Positions 1 to 7,922 of a stretch of DNA of 41,803 bases are shown here, one piece after another (the stretch's first letter is position 1; the number at the start of each line of letters is the position of its first letter). The stretch is taken from the NCBI GenBank assembly GCA_030589895.1, contig JAUUZQ010000025.1, positions 1-41,803 of the forward strand, read 5' to 3'. The position numbers were made by a program, and so were the translations under genes. The DNA is from Bacteroidales bacterium (GTDB lineage Bacteria > Bacteroidota > Bacteroidia > Bacteroidales > GCA-2748055). The notes beneath the pieces were generated by a model. That model saw nothing but the letters and a program-made list of their open reading frames with translations, ran no database searches and was not told where the DNA came from.

Positions 1-2
1 AA

Positions 3-644
3 GTAAAGAATTTCCATCGGCAGATTGAACCTGGTATATACATGTATATGGAAAATTACAGTCCTATATCAAAGGTTGGGTATAACTTCTCTCTTGAAAA
101 ATTTGAAAAAGGTGAATTGGTCTCAAAACTGATGGCGGATCAAATAAGGTGGGATACAAGCCTTTCAAAATGGTCTTTGCGCAGATACTATATTCGTGAT
201 ATTGATGGATTAAATGAGGTGATTACTTCCGGGCGGGTTAAGGATACTACGATAAATCTCACTCCTAAAGACCTGGCGCGTAGAGTTAATGTTGTGGAAA
301 CAATGAGTCTGAGGGAACTGGATGAGTTCATTAAACAGCAAAAAATGCAGGGAGAGACCAATGTGAAAGCTTTTCAGATTGAAAGACATCAAAGGCTTGC
401 CTTCCCATTTTCTACTTTTATACTAACATTTATTGGAGTTGCAGTCTCCTCCAGGAAGGTGAGAGGTGGAATTGGTCTCCAGATAGCTATTGGAGTCAGT
501 ATTAGCTTTGCCTACATATTGTTTATGCAGTTTTCGAAGCAATTTTCAATTGGAGGCGCTTTGCCTGTTGCACTTGCTGCCTGGTTGCCAAATATTATTT
601 TTCTTGGCGTGGCTCTGTACCTTTTCCGAATGGCCCCGAAGTAG
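3..644 (+). CDS. LptF/LptG family permease, C-terminal part (5' truncated by window edge)
   Basis: The reading frame is open from the first bases of the window, so this is the 3' part of a longer gene; the ATG at 42 is internal. The residues before it (HRQIEPGIYMYMENYSP) match the periplasmic region of YjgP/YjgQ permeases. In that family, LptF and LptG form the inner-membrane part of the LptBFG ABC transporter that extracts lipopolysaccharide. The visible part has a periplasmic domain and then about three hydrophobic C-terminal segments (PFSTFILTFIGVAVSS, the IGVSISFAYILF region and the last about 25 residues), as expected for the C-terminal half of an LptF/G subunit. I cannot tell LptF from LptG without the N-terminus. 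No other lpt gene is visible nearby. Confidence 0.85.
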   Translation, partial: VKNFHRQIEPGIYMYMENYSPISKVGYNFSLEKFEKGELVSKLMADQIRWDTSLSKWSLRRYYIRDIDGLNEVITSGRVKDTTINLTPKDLARRVNVVETMSLRELDEFIKQQKMQGETNVKAFQIERHQRLAFPFSTFILTFIGVAVSSRKVRGGIGLQIAIGVSISFAYILFMQFSKQFSIGGALPVALAAWLPNIIFLGVALYLFRMAPK

Positions 645-651
645 TTTTATC

Positions 652-675
652 TTATCTAAATTGTTATTTAGATAA
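652..675 (+). terminator. Perfect 10-bp hairpin downstream of the Lpt permease gene
   Basis: The arms at 652-661 (TTATCTAAAT) and 666-675 (ATTTAGATAA) are perfectly complementary around the loop TGTT, starting 7 bases after the permease stop codon. No T-run follows, so it is not a textbook intrinsic terminator. It may act as an mRNA 3'-end stabiliser or a weak terminator. Confidence 0.4.
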
Positions 676-822
676 CAAGCTTATAATCAGAAGTTTCAAA
701 TTTCACTTAATTTTCTTTGTCAAATAATTTTCGTGAACAGTGAAAGTTTTCGTAAAATTGTACCTTATATTTCCACAATACTTGTTTATTTTATATACTA
801 AATAGCAATAAATCAAATAGAT

Positions 823-2367
823 ATGGCTTCTACAAAAAAAGTAAAAGAGTTACAACAGCGAAGAGAAGAGGTTCTTCTTGGAGGTGGCGAAAAAGCTATT
901 CAGAAGCAGGTGGCTATGGGTAAACTTACTGCCCGCGAGAGGATTGTCGCACTGTTGGATGAAGGTTCATTTAATGAGTATGATCTCTTTGTTGAACACG
1001 AAGCACGTGATTTTGGAATGGAGCAAAAGGTCTTGCACGGAGATGGTGTTGTTACCGGAACGGGTTCAATAGGGGGCAAGCCTATTTGTATATATGCACA
1101 AGATTTTACTGTTGCAGGTGGATCGCTTGGATCAATGCATGCAAGGAAGATCACTAAAATTATGGATCATTCGCTAAAGATGAGAATCCCATTAATTGGG
1201 ATTAACGATTCTGGTGGTGCAAGAATCCAGGAGGGAGTAAGTTCTTTGGCCGGTTATGGTGAGATCTTCTTTAGAAACACACTTGCCTCAGGAGTTATTC
1301 CGCAGATTTCTGTCATATTGGGACCATGTGCAGGTGGTGCAGTTTATTCTCCGGCGCTAACGGATTTTGTTTTTGTGGTGGATAAGATCTCTAAAATGTT
1401 TATTACTGGTCCTGAAGTAATAAAGACAGTATTGGGAGAGGAGATAAGCATGGAAGAGCTGGGCGGAGCCAGGGTTCATAGTGAGATTACTGGAAATGCA
1501 CATTTTTTTGCTGAAACGGAAGCAGAATGTTTTGATCAGATCAAAGAGCTTCTCAGCTACATTCCAAGATCAAATAGTGAGCCTGTAGAAAAGATCAAGG
1601 TGGCAGAGCCTGATAAGAAGTACAGTATCTCCAGGATTGTTCCTGCAGATAAAAAGATGCCCTATGATGTGAGGGATGTGATTCGTTCTGTTACTGATAG
1701 CTCAGACTTTCAGGAAGTTCAGGCGAAATGGGCAGCAAATATCGTCATTGGTTTTGGTAGAATTGATGGGAAAACTGTTGGCTTCGTAGCAAACCAACCC
1801 AAAGTATTGGCTGGTGTTCTCGATGTTGATTCTTCAGATAAATGTGGAAGGTTCATAAGGTATTGCGATGCATTCAATATCCCTTTAGTTACATTGGTCG
1901 ACTTGCCCGGCTACCTTCCTGGAGTTGATCAGGAACATGCAGGAGTGATCAGACATGGTGCAAAAGTGCTCTACGCATATAGTGAAGCAACTGTTCCAAA
2001 GATTACGGTTATCCTGAGGAAAGCGTACGGAGGAGGATACATTGCCATGAATTCGAGGCACTTGAGGGCAGACTTTGTATTTGCCTGGCCAGATGCTGAA
2101 GTGGCAGTTATGGGGCCTGAAGGAGCAGCAAATATTATTTTCCGCAAAGAGATTGCAGCAGCAGATGATCCGGATAAGATGCGCCAACAGAAAGTTGATG
2201 AATACATAGAGAAATTTGCAAATCCGTATGTTGCTGCAGCAAAAGGATTTATTGATTCTGTAATTGAACCAAAAGAGACAAGGTCTGTGTTGATACATGC
2301 ACTTGGTGTTTCGGTTAATAAATCGATCGGTATTCCTCAGAAGAAACATGGTATTCCACCATTTTAA
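823..2367 (+). CDS. Acyl-CoA carboxylase carboxyltransferase subunit (propionyl-/methylmalonyl-CoA type)
   Basis: The 514-residue protein is a full-length biotin-dependent carboxyltransferase of the PccB/MmdA family. It moves CO2 between carboxybiotin and an acyl-CoA, most likely propionyl-/(S)-methylmalonyl-CoA. Two crotonase-fold halves are visible. The N half has the oxyanion-hole stretches DSGGARIQEGV and GPCAGGAVYSPALTDF. The C half has DLPGYLPGVDQEHAGVIRHG and KAYGGGYIAMNSR. The start at 823 gives the usual family N-terminus (MASTKKVKELQQRREEV). The biotin carrier gene follows after 6 bases, so the two are surely co-transcribed. No biotin carboxylase or membrane decarboxylase subunit is next to it. 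The sequence alone does not decide between propionyl-CoA carboxylase and methylmalonyl-CoA decarboxylase. Confidence 0.93.
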   Translation: MASTKKVKELQQRREEVLLGGGEKAIQKQVAMGKLTARERIVALLDEGSFNEYDLFVEHEARDFGMEQKVLHGDGVVTGTGSIGGKPICIYAQDFTVAGGSLGSMHARKITKIMDHSLKMRIPLIGINDSGGARIQEGVSSLAGYGEIFFRNTLASGVIPQISVILGPCAGGAVYSPALTDFVFVVDKISKMFITGPEVIKTVLGEEISMEELGGARVHSEITGNAHFFAETEAECFDQIKELLSYIPRSNSEPVEKIKVAEPDKKYSISRIVPADKKMPYDVRDVIRSVTDSSDFQEVQAKWAANIVIGFGRIDGKTVGFVANQPKVLAGVLDVDSSDKCGRFIRYCDAFNIPLVTLVDLPGYLPGVDQEHAGVIRHGAKVLYAYSEATVPKITVILRKAYGGGYIAMNSRHLRADFVFAWPDAEVAVMGPEGAANIIFRKEIAAADDPDKMRQQKVDEYIEKFANPYVAAAKGFIDSVIEPKETRSVLIHALGVSVNKSIGIPQKKHGIPPF

Positions 2368-2373
2368 TCAACA

Positions 2374-2751
2374 ATGATGAGCAAAACAAGCGATAAGAAT
2401 AGAGATGCTTCAAAAAAGCAAGGAGAAAACAAAGTTGAGTTAGAGGATTTTGCTGTTGAGTTCAGGAAGTATAAGACTGAACTTACAGAAAAATTTAAGA
2501 ACAGAAAAAAGTGGGAGCCCAAGGATGAGAGTAAAATAATTTCTGTTATTCCCGGGAAAATCACAAAAATATATGTTAGTGAAGGGGATGTTGTTGTTGC
2601 AGGGAAAGAGATTATGGTGCTGGAAGCAATGAAGATGAAAAATGTGGTTATTTCAGAAGTCTCAGGTCTTGTTAAAAAGATAAATGTAAAAGTTGGAGAT
2701 CTGGTCTCAAAGGGAAAGGTAATTTTCGAATTTGAGCTTTCAGTGGATTAG
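2374..2751 (+). CDS. Biotin carboxyl carrier protein (biotin/lipoyl attachment domain)
   Basis: This is a 125-residue protein. Residues 1-50 are charged and probably an extended or helical linker. Residues 54-125 form a biotinyl domain with the canonical motif EAMKM at 84-88, so Lys87 is the expected biotinylation site. The domain starts at the usual spacing (IPGKITKIYVSEGDVV) and ends with VGDLVSKGKVIFEFE. It serves as the mobile carrier for the carboxyltransferase encoded 6 bases upstream. Two ATG codons lie in tandem (2374 and 2377) and either could start translation. Its TAG stop overlaps the stop of convergent ispE in the shared bases TTAG (2748-2751), leaving no room for a terminator between the two genes. 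Confidence 0.92.
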   Translation: MMSKTSDKNRDASKKQGENKVELEDFAVEFRKYKTELTEKFKNRKKWEPKDESKIISVIPGKITKIYVSEGDVVVAGKEIMVLEAMKMKNVVISEVSGLVKKINVKVGDLVSKGKVIFEFELSVD

Positions 2752-3569
2752 ATCCGGCCTTCCCAAATTACCAGCTTGTTAAGATCGTAAGGTAATTCAG
2801 GCCTTTCTTTATATATACCATAAACAGATGATCCACTGCCACTCATTGAAGCATAAATTGCTCCGTGATCATAGAGATGTTTCTTAAGGTTTCTAATTTG
2901 AGGATGTAGCGAAAATACCGAGTCTTCGAAATCATTGGAGATTGTTTCATTCCATTTTGAAATAGGCTGCGACAGTAATTTATCAAGTGGCTCTCTTTCC
3001 TTATCCGGAATAATTTTACTGAATGCTTCAGCAGTTGGAATTATAATTCCCGGGTTTAGTAGTATGATATAATATCCGGATAGATCAGTTATTGGATCAG
3101 TTAGTATTTCGCCACGGCCTGATGCCATCATCGCTTTCTCATAAATAAAAAGGGGACAATCGCTTCCCAGATCAGCGGCTAGCTTAACAAGATCAGTTTT
3201 TGATAAAGCATTGTTATTTAACTGATTCATGCCCATCAAAACTGTTGATGCATTGGATGATCCTCCACCCAATCCGGCTCCGAATGGAATTTGCTTGTGC
3301 AGATGAATTTTTGCTGAATTATTGTTTCCTCTTGCTTTTGTGTAAAGGTGAAATGCCTTAACACACAAATTAGAGTCTTTTTCTCCGGGTATTTTAAGTC
3401 CTGATGTTATAAAGCTTAGTTTGCTATTCGATTGAGAATGTAACTGAATCTCAAGTATATCAAAGAATGGAATTGGGAGCATTAGTGAACTTATCTCATG
3501 GAATCCATCACTACGCTTCTTAAGAATCTGAAGTCCAATATTTATTTTAGCAGGTGAATATAGAATCAT
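2748..3569 (-). CDS. ispE: 4-diphosphocytidyl-2-C-methyl-D-erythritol kinase
   Basis: IspE phosphorylates the 2-hydroxyl of CDP-methylerythritol in the non-mevalonate (MEP) isoprenoid pathway. The 273-residue product is a typical GHMP kinase. The N-terminal motif SPAKINIGLQIL holds the catalytic Lys8. The glycine-rich ATP loop PFGAGLGGGSSNAS is intact, and the C-terminal GHMP motif YASMSGSGSSVYGIY is present. The length is normal for the family. It is a single gene on the minus strand, convergent with the carrier-protein gene and divergent from the histidine kinase gene. The 150-bp upstream gap contains near-consensus TATTTTTA boxes on the minus strand but no exact TAnnTTTG. Confidence 0.95.
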   Translation of the reverse strand: MILYSPAKINIGLQILKKRSDGFHEISSLMLPIPFFDILEIQLHSQSNSKLSFITSGLKIPGEKDSNLCVKAFHLYTKARGNNNSAKIHLHKQIPFGAGLGGGSSNASTVLMGMNQLNNNALSKTDLVKLAADLGSDCPLFIYEKAMMASGRGEILTDPITDLSGYYIILLNPGIIIPTAEAFSKIIPDKEREPLDKLLSQPISKWNETISNDFEDSVFSLHPQIRNLKKHLYDHGAIYASMSGSGSSVYGIYKERPELPYDLNKLVIWEGRI

Positions 3570-3694
3570 GTTATTAATTAATCTATTGTAAAAATAGTCA
3601 TTCTTAGCAATCTGCTTAAAAATAGTGAAGTTGATAAAAATAGCAAAATCAAAATTTTAACACTTGGCTTGGATTAATATGATATATATTTCCA

Positions 3695-3702
3695 TATATT
3701 TG
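3695..3702 (+). promoter_or_regulatory. Bacteroidota-type -7 element (TATATTTG) upstream of the histidine kinase gene
   Basis: TATATTTG is an exact match to TAnnTTTG. A TTG at 3669-3671 lies 23 bases upstream as a possible -33 element. The expected start site near 3709 would leave a very short leader before the ATG at 3721. Confidence 0.45.
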
Positions 3703-3720
3703 ATGAATTGTTGAATATGG

Positions 3721-5451
3721 ATGATAAAAAACCTAACTATGTCCATCAAAAATAATATTATAAGTTTTGCCGGGGGAGATGATAGTATTCCGCTGGAGAA
3801 CAGATTCTTTAATCTTCTGACTTTTTTTGGAGGATGGATGAGCTTGTCAGGTGTGGTGATCAACCTTTTTTTGAGTGCTGATCTCATTTTAAATATTTGT
3901 GCTTTTAGTGCCATGATATTTTGTTGGGGTGCATTTTACCTGAGTCGTTTCAAGGGTAAATTTGAAATAGGAAAATGGTTGCTGACCATGTTTCTATTTG
4001 TTCTCTTAAGTTTTATTTTCACCGTTAATAACGGTTCTTCCGGTCCCTTGCTTTATCTGTATATGAACTTTTTCTTATTGCTGATATTGGTTTGGAATGG
4101 CAAAACACGCAACTTACTTATTGGATTATTTATATTGAATATAATTGGCTTTTTTTGGATTGAATATAGTTTCCCTGATTTTATTAAACCTTATGTTAAT
4201 AATGAGACCAGGCTGATTGATGTTTACTTTTCGTATTTTCTCTATCTGATTTTACTTGGTGTCATAATGATGTTTACCCGGAATGGCTACATCAGTGAGA
4301 AAGAGAAGGCTCAAAAATCTGACCAATTGAAAACTGCTTTTCTGGCTAACATGTCTCATGAAATACGAACTCCCATGAATGCTATCCTGGGTTTTACACA
4401 GTTATTGGAAAGTGACATTTCCAGTGAGAAAAAAGCATCATATTTGAAAATTATTAATGACAGTGGTCATAGTTTATTGCGGCTCATTGAAGATATTATT
4501 GATGTATCTCAAATTGAGGCCGGTGAGCTCGAGTTGTATGAAGAGGAGACCAATTTGAATCTTCTTTTATCTAAATTGGTTTTGACATTCAATCAGGTGC
4601 TTTCTAAATACCCGGAGAAAAGCATTAAGATAATTCAGCTTAATGGAGAGGAGGGGCTGGTGATACAAACAGATGGTACAAGGTTGAAGCAGATTCTTAC
4701 AAATCTTATACATAACGCTATTAAGTACACTGAAACCGGAGATATTACTATCGGTTATACTGTAAAAGAGGAAGTATTGAAGTTTTTTGTAAAAGACAGC
4801 GGGCAAGGTATTAAGCCTGAGCATATCAGTGAAATATTTGACCGGTTTAGAAAAATTGAAACTGATCAATCTAAAAAGATTCAGCCGGGAACAGGCATAG
4901 GGCTTTCTATATCCAAACATTTAACCGAATTGCTGGGTGGAGAGATGGACGTAAAATCTGAATTTGGGCTTGGATCTGAATTCTTTTTTACAATTAGATA
5001 CATACCAATTCGTATCGATAAGCAGAAGAGAGTTAAGCCTAAGGAATCTACCGCGTTCAAGAGTGCCGATTTTACCGGCAGAACCATATTGATAGCCGAG
5101 GATGAGAATGCCAATTTCTTTTTTCTAAAAAAAGTACTCGACCGTACAGGTGCAGATGTGATCAGAGCCAGGAACGGACAAGAGGCTGTGGATCTATTTT
5201 CGGTGCATCCAGAAATAGATATAGTTTTAATGGATATTATGATGCCAGAGATGAATGGCTATCAGGCGACTGCTATTATAAAGGAGAAAAATCCTGATAT
5301 TCCTGTAATTGCTCAAACTGCGCTGGCCATGGAGGGGGATGCTAAAAAAGTAACCGATGCAGGATGCAACGATTATCTCAGCAAGCCTATCAGGATGAAT
5401 GATCTCCTGGAAAAATTGTCCGTTTACCTGCCAAATCAGACTTCAGAATAA
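3721..5451 (+). CDS. Membrane-bound hybrid sensor histidine kinase (HisKA-HATPase-REC)
   Basis: The 576-residue protein has about six hydrophobic segments in residues 30-187 and no obvious periplasmic or PAS sensor domain. A HisKA domain follows with phospho-acceptor His213 in FLANMSHEIRTPMNAILGF. The HATPase_c domain shows the N box (LTNLIHNAIKYTETGD), the G1 box (DSGQGI) and the G2 box (GTGIGLSISKHL). A C-terminal receiver domain has its acidic pocket in IAEDEN, the phospho-acceptor Asp505 in VLMDIMMPEMNGY, and the conserved Lys in SKPI. The signal therefore runs His to Asp within one chain, and a separate phosphotransfer or output protein is needed. No partner regulator is adjacent, so the gene is an orphan and its stimulus is unknown. 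The membrane domain itself may sense a lipid or envelope state. Confidence 0.93.
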   Translation: MIKNLTMSIKNNIISFAGGDDSIPLENRFFNLLTFFGGWMSLSGVVINLFLSADLILNICAFSAMIFCWGAFYLSRFKGKFEIGKWLLTMFLFVLLSFIFTVNNGSSGPLLYLYMNFFLLLILVWNGKTRNLLIGLFILNIIGFFWIEYSFPDFIKPYVNNETRLIDVYFSYFLYLILLGVIMMFTRNGYISEKEKAQKSDQLKTAFLANMSHEIRTPMNAILGFTQLLESDISSEKKASYLKIINDSGHSLLRLIEDIIDVSQIEAGELELYEEETNLNLLLSKLVLTFNQVLSKYPEKSIKIIQLNGEEGLVIQTDGTRLKQILTNLIHNAIKYTETGDITIGYTVKEEVLKFFVKDSGQGIKPEHISEIFDRFRKIETDQSKKIQPGTGIGLSISKHLTELLGGEMDVKSEFGLGSEFFFTIRYIPIRIDKQKRVKPKESTAFKSADFTGRTILIAEDENANFFFLKKVLDRTGADVIRARNGQEAVDLFSVHPEIDIVLMDIMMPEMNGYQATAIIKEKNPDIPVIAQTALAMEGDAKKVTDAGCNDYLSKPIRMNDLLEKLSVYLPNQTSE

Positions 5452-5538
5452 TTATTTTTCAACAAATGTTAATGATAACTTCGCTTTGTCTGTTTACAAG
5501 TCAGACGGCTTCTTTTATTGTCTGAACTTCTACTTTTT

Positions 5539-5546
5539 TACCTTTG
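5539..5546 (+). promoter_or_regulatory. Bacteroidota-type promoter of dnaB (-33 TTG at 5518-5520, -7 TACCTTTG)
   Basis: TACCTTTG matches TAnnTTTG exactly, with a TTG 18 bases upstream. Transcription should start near 5553. The in-frame TTG at 5544 lies inside the -7 box and so cannot be translated from this promoter, which fixes the dnaB start at the ATG at 5568. Confidence 0.65.
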
Positions 5547-5567
5547 ACTTCTCAAAAACAGAATCTG

Positions 5568-7082
5568 ATGGCAAATAAGCAATTCATACCAAAGCAAAAG
5601 ATGAGTCCCATTGCAGCTGACTACGGGAAAATTCCACCTCAGGCACTCGATCTTGAAGAGGCTGTATTGGGCGCTATTATGCTTGAAAAGGATGCAATTC
5701 TGTCAGTTTTGGATATCCTGAAGCCGGAGTGTTTCTATCTGGATGCTCATCAGAAAATATTTTCTACTGCTGTTGATCTGTCAACAAGTGAGAAGCCCAT
5801 CGATCTGTTAACCATTACAGAGGCCTTGAGAAAGAAAGAGCTTTTGGAGGAGATCGGAGGTGCAACATTTATATCTCAGCTTACCAGTAGGGTTGGTTCT
5901 GCAGCTCACCTTGAATACCATGCCCGGATTGTTGCTCAAAAATATATTCAGAGGGAGCTTATTCGTGTTTCCTCAGAGATTCAGATCAAGTCATATGATG
6001 AGACAATTGATGTTGATGATTTGCTTGACTTTTCAGAAAGAGAACTATTAAATATTGCAGAAGGAAATATCAAGAAGGAGACTGTTAAGATTAACAAGCT
6101 AATCTCTGATGCATTGCATCAAATTGAAGAGGCAGGTAAGCGTGATGATAGTCTGAGTGGTGTACCTTCAGGATTTACAGCAATTGACCGTATCACGTCA
6201 GGTTGGCAGCGTTCAGATCTTATTATTATCGCAGCCAGACCTTCAATGGGTAAAACAGCCTTGGTACTTTCAATGGCAAGAAATATGGCTGTTGATCATG
6301 AGCGCCCGGTAGCGTTCTTCTCCCTGGAGATGTCTTCTCTTCAGCTGGTAAACAGACTGATACTTGGAGAAACACAATTGCCATCAGATAAAATAAGAAA
6401 TGGTCGTTTGGAAAATTATGAGTGGGAGCAACTGGAATATAAGATTAAAGACCTGGAACAGGCACCCATTTATATTGATGATACTCCGGCAATTTCTATT
6501 TTTGAATTGAGGGCTAAAACCAGAAGGTTAAAGCAGAAATATGATATTCAGGCTGTCGTTATTGACTATTTGCAACTTATGACAGGTCCAAGCAATAGCG
6601 GAGGTAGTCGTGAGCAGGAGGTGAGTAGTATCAGTCGTTCACTAAAAAGTATTGCCAAAGAGTTAAACATTCCAATTATAGCACTCTCGCAGCTTAACAG
6701 AAGTGTGGAAATGCGCTCCGGAAATAAGCGGCCTCAGCTTTCTGACCTGAGGGAATCAGGTGCTATTGAGCAGGATGCAGACCTTGTTATCTTTATTCAC
6801 CGTCCGGAATACTATGGTCTGGATGTAGATAATGATGGAAATTCACTAAAGGGAATTGCTGAAATAATCGTTGCTAAGCACAGAAACGGTGCAGTTGGAG
6901 ATGTTCAATTGAAATTTATCCGGGAATTTGCAAAATTTGCAGATATGGAAGAAACAGTTCCGGTTTATGAGGATGAGAATGGAAACTCAACTGCTACATA
7001 CCAGTCAAGCTTGAATAGCGGTGACCAACCAGACAATACAGATCTTTTAAATACAGGTAATGATGATGCCGTGCCGTTCTAG
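5568..7082 (+). CDS. dnaB: Replicative DNA helicase DnaB
   Basis: DnaB is the hexameric ATP-driven helicase that unwinds DNA at the replication fork and recruits primase. The 504-residue protein has the N-terminal domain (PPQALDLEEAVLGAIMLEKDA) and a RecA-like C-terminal domain. Walker A is ARPSMGKTAL with Lys229, Walker B is in VVIDYLQLM, and the DnaB signatures ALSQLNRSVE and RESGAIEQDADLV are present. I chose the ATG at 5568 because the in-frame TTG at 5544 sits within the promoter box. The last residues, NDDAVPF, resemble the acidic tip of single-stranded DNA-binding protein (DDDIPF). The gene converges with the HAD phosphatase gene, with 5 bases between their ends. Confidence 0.95.
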   Translation: MANKQFIPKQKMSPIAADYGKIPPQALDLEEAVLGAIMLEKDAILSVLDILKPECFYLDAHQKIFSTAVDLSTSEKPIDLLTITEALRKKELLEEIGGATFISQLTSRVGSAAHLEYHARIVAQKYIQRELIRVSSEIQIKSYDETIDVDDLLDFSERELLNIAEGNIKKETVKINKLISDALHQIEEAGKRDDSLSGVPSGFTAIDRITSGWQRSDLIIIAARPSMGKTALVLSMARNMAVDHERPVAFFSLEMSSLQLVNRLILGETQLPSDKIRNGRLENYEWEQLEYKIKDLEQAPIYIDDTPAISIFELRAKTRRLKQKYDIQAVVIDYLQLMTGPSNSGGSREQEVSSISRSLKSIAKELNIPIIALSQLNRSVEMRSGNKRPQLSDLRESGAIEQDADLVIFIHRPEYYGLDVDNDGNSLKGIAEIIVAKHRNGAVGDVQLKFIREFAKFADMEETVPVYEDENGNSTATYQSSLNSGDQPDNTDLLNTGNDDAVPF

Positions 7083-7087
7083 TCATC

Positions 7088-7780
7088 TCAAAGCAGTTCT
7101 TTTAATTCAGACAAGTCGGAGATTGTTTTAAGTGCTCTGTCTGATATCTCATCATTTCCAGGGTTAAACCATATGGCATCTATCCCATAATCTTTAGCCC
7201 CTCCAACATCTATATTTTCGTCGTCACCGATCATAAGACACTCTTTCTTTCGGGCATGAATACTTGACACGGCCCAGTGAAAAAAATCCTTATGAGGCTT
7301 ATTTATTCCTAATTCTTCTGAAGAGAATATGTGTTTGAAATACTTATCGATGTGTGCATTCTCCATCTTTGTCTCTTGTGTTTTCAGGAAACCATTGGTG
7401 AGAATATAGAGCTCATATCCCCGTGGAGCCAGGTAATCGAGAATCTCAATAGTATTCGGGAACAGGGTATTCAAACGAGGTGTTATTTCGAGGTATAAAT
7501 CACCTATGATGACAGGGAGCTCTGTGTCGATAATTCCCTTTTCCCGAAAAGTAAGATCAAATCTTTTGTAACGCAAGACCTCTTTTTTTATATTTCCCTG
7601 TCTGTATGCATCCCATAGCTCGTCATTATATCGATTATATATAGCGATAAATTCATCAACAGAGCTAAAATTTGAATTGAGCTTGTATTTGTTATAAACC
7701 TGGATCAGTGCTAAGGTGGAATTGGCATGGTAATCCCAAAGAGTATGGTCCAGATCGAAAAAAATATATTTGTATCTCAC
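7088..7780 (-). CDS. HAD-superfamily hydrolase, YjjG-like (5'-nucleotidase type)
   Basis: The 230-residue protein has all HAD motifs. Motif I is FFDLDHTLWD, with nucleophile Asp9 and acid/base Asp11. Motif II is the Thr in YILTNGF, motif III is the Lys in GINKPHKDFF, and motif IV is GDDENIDVGGAKDYG. The TLWDY variant of motif I and the helical cap are typical of the YjjG/YfnB group. Members such as E. coli YjjG dephosphorylate nucleoside monophosphates and remove non-canonical pyrimidine nucleotides. The start is a GTG at 7780: there is no ATG between the promoter box at 7800-7807 and this codon. It is a monocistronic unit convergent with dnaB. Confidence 0.85.
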   Translation of the reverse strand: MRYKYIFFDLDHTLWDYHANSTLALIQVYNKYKLNSNFSSVDEFIAIYNRYNDELWDAYRQGNIKKEVLRYKRFDLTFREKGIIDTELPVIIGDLYLEITPRLNTLFPNTIEILDYLAPRGYELYILTNGFLKTQETKMENAHIDKYFKHIFSSEELGINKPHKDFFHWAVSSIHARKKECLMIGDDENIDVGGAKDYGIDAIWFNPGNDEISDRALKTISDLSELKELL

Positions 7781-7799
7781 AGTGTTTTTTTTTCAGTCT

Positions 7800-7807
7800 C
7801 AAATGTA
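7800..7807 (-). promoter_or_regulatory. Bacteroidota-type -7 element (TACATTTG on the minus strand) for the HAD hydrolase gene
   Basis: Plus-strand CAAATGTA reads TACATTTG in the gene's direction, 20 bases before the GTG start. No clear TTG lies at the -33 distance. The predicted leader is about 10-15 bases. Confidence 0.5.
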
Positions 7808-7830
7808 GGGATTTTATTCTGTTCGAATAG

Positions 7831-7861
7831 AAAAATAAAAGCCGGTTCGCTATGAACCGGC
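7831..7861 (-). terminator. Intrinsic terminator of the WMT-repeat gene
   Basis: On the minus strand, GCCGGTTC and GAACCGGC (7854-7861 and 7841-7848) pair perfectly over a 5-base loop. A run reading TTTTATTTTT follows at 7840-7831. It lies about 60 bases past the stop of the repeat-protein gene and just upstream of the HAD promoter. Confidence 0.85.
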
Positions 7862-7922
7862 CTGAAATATATTGGAATAAGAACGTGTCAACTAGTCAAT
7901 GAAAGCAATTTAATAAATGGGC

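Noticed and set aside
1885..2349. 154-codon minus-strand frame inside the carboxyltransferase gene
   Set aside because: Antisense to a highly conserved enzyme, with no features of a real protein.
5544..5567. TTG start for dnaB with eight extra residues
   Set aside because: The TTG is part of the -7 promoter box; the ATG at 5568 is downstream of the expected transcript start.
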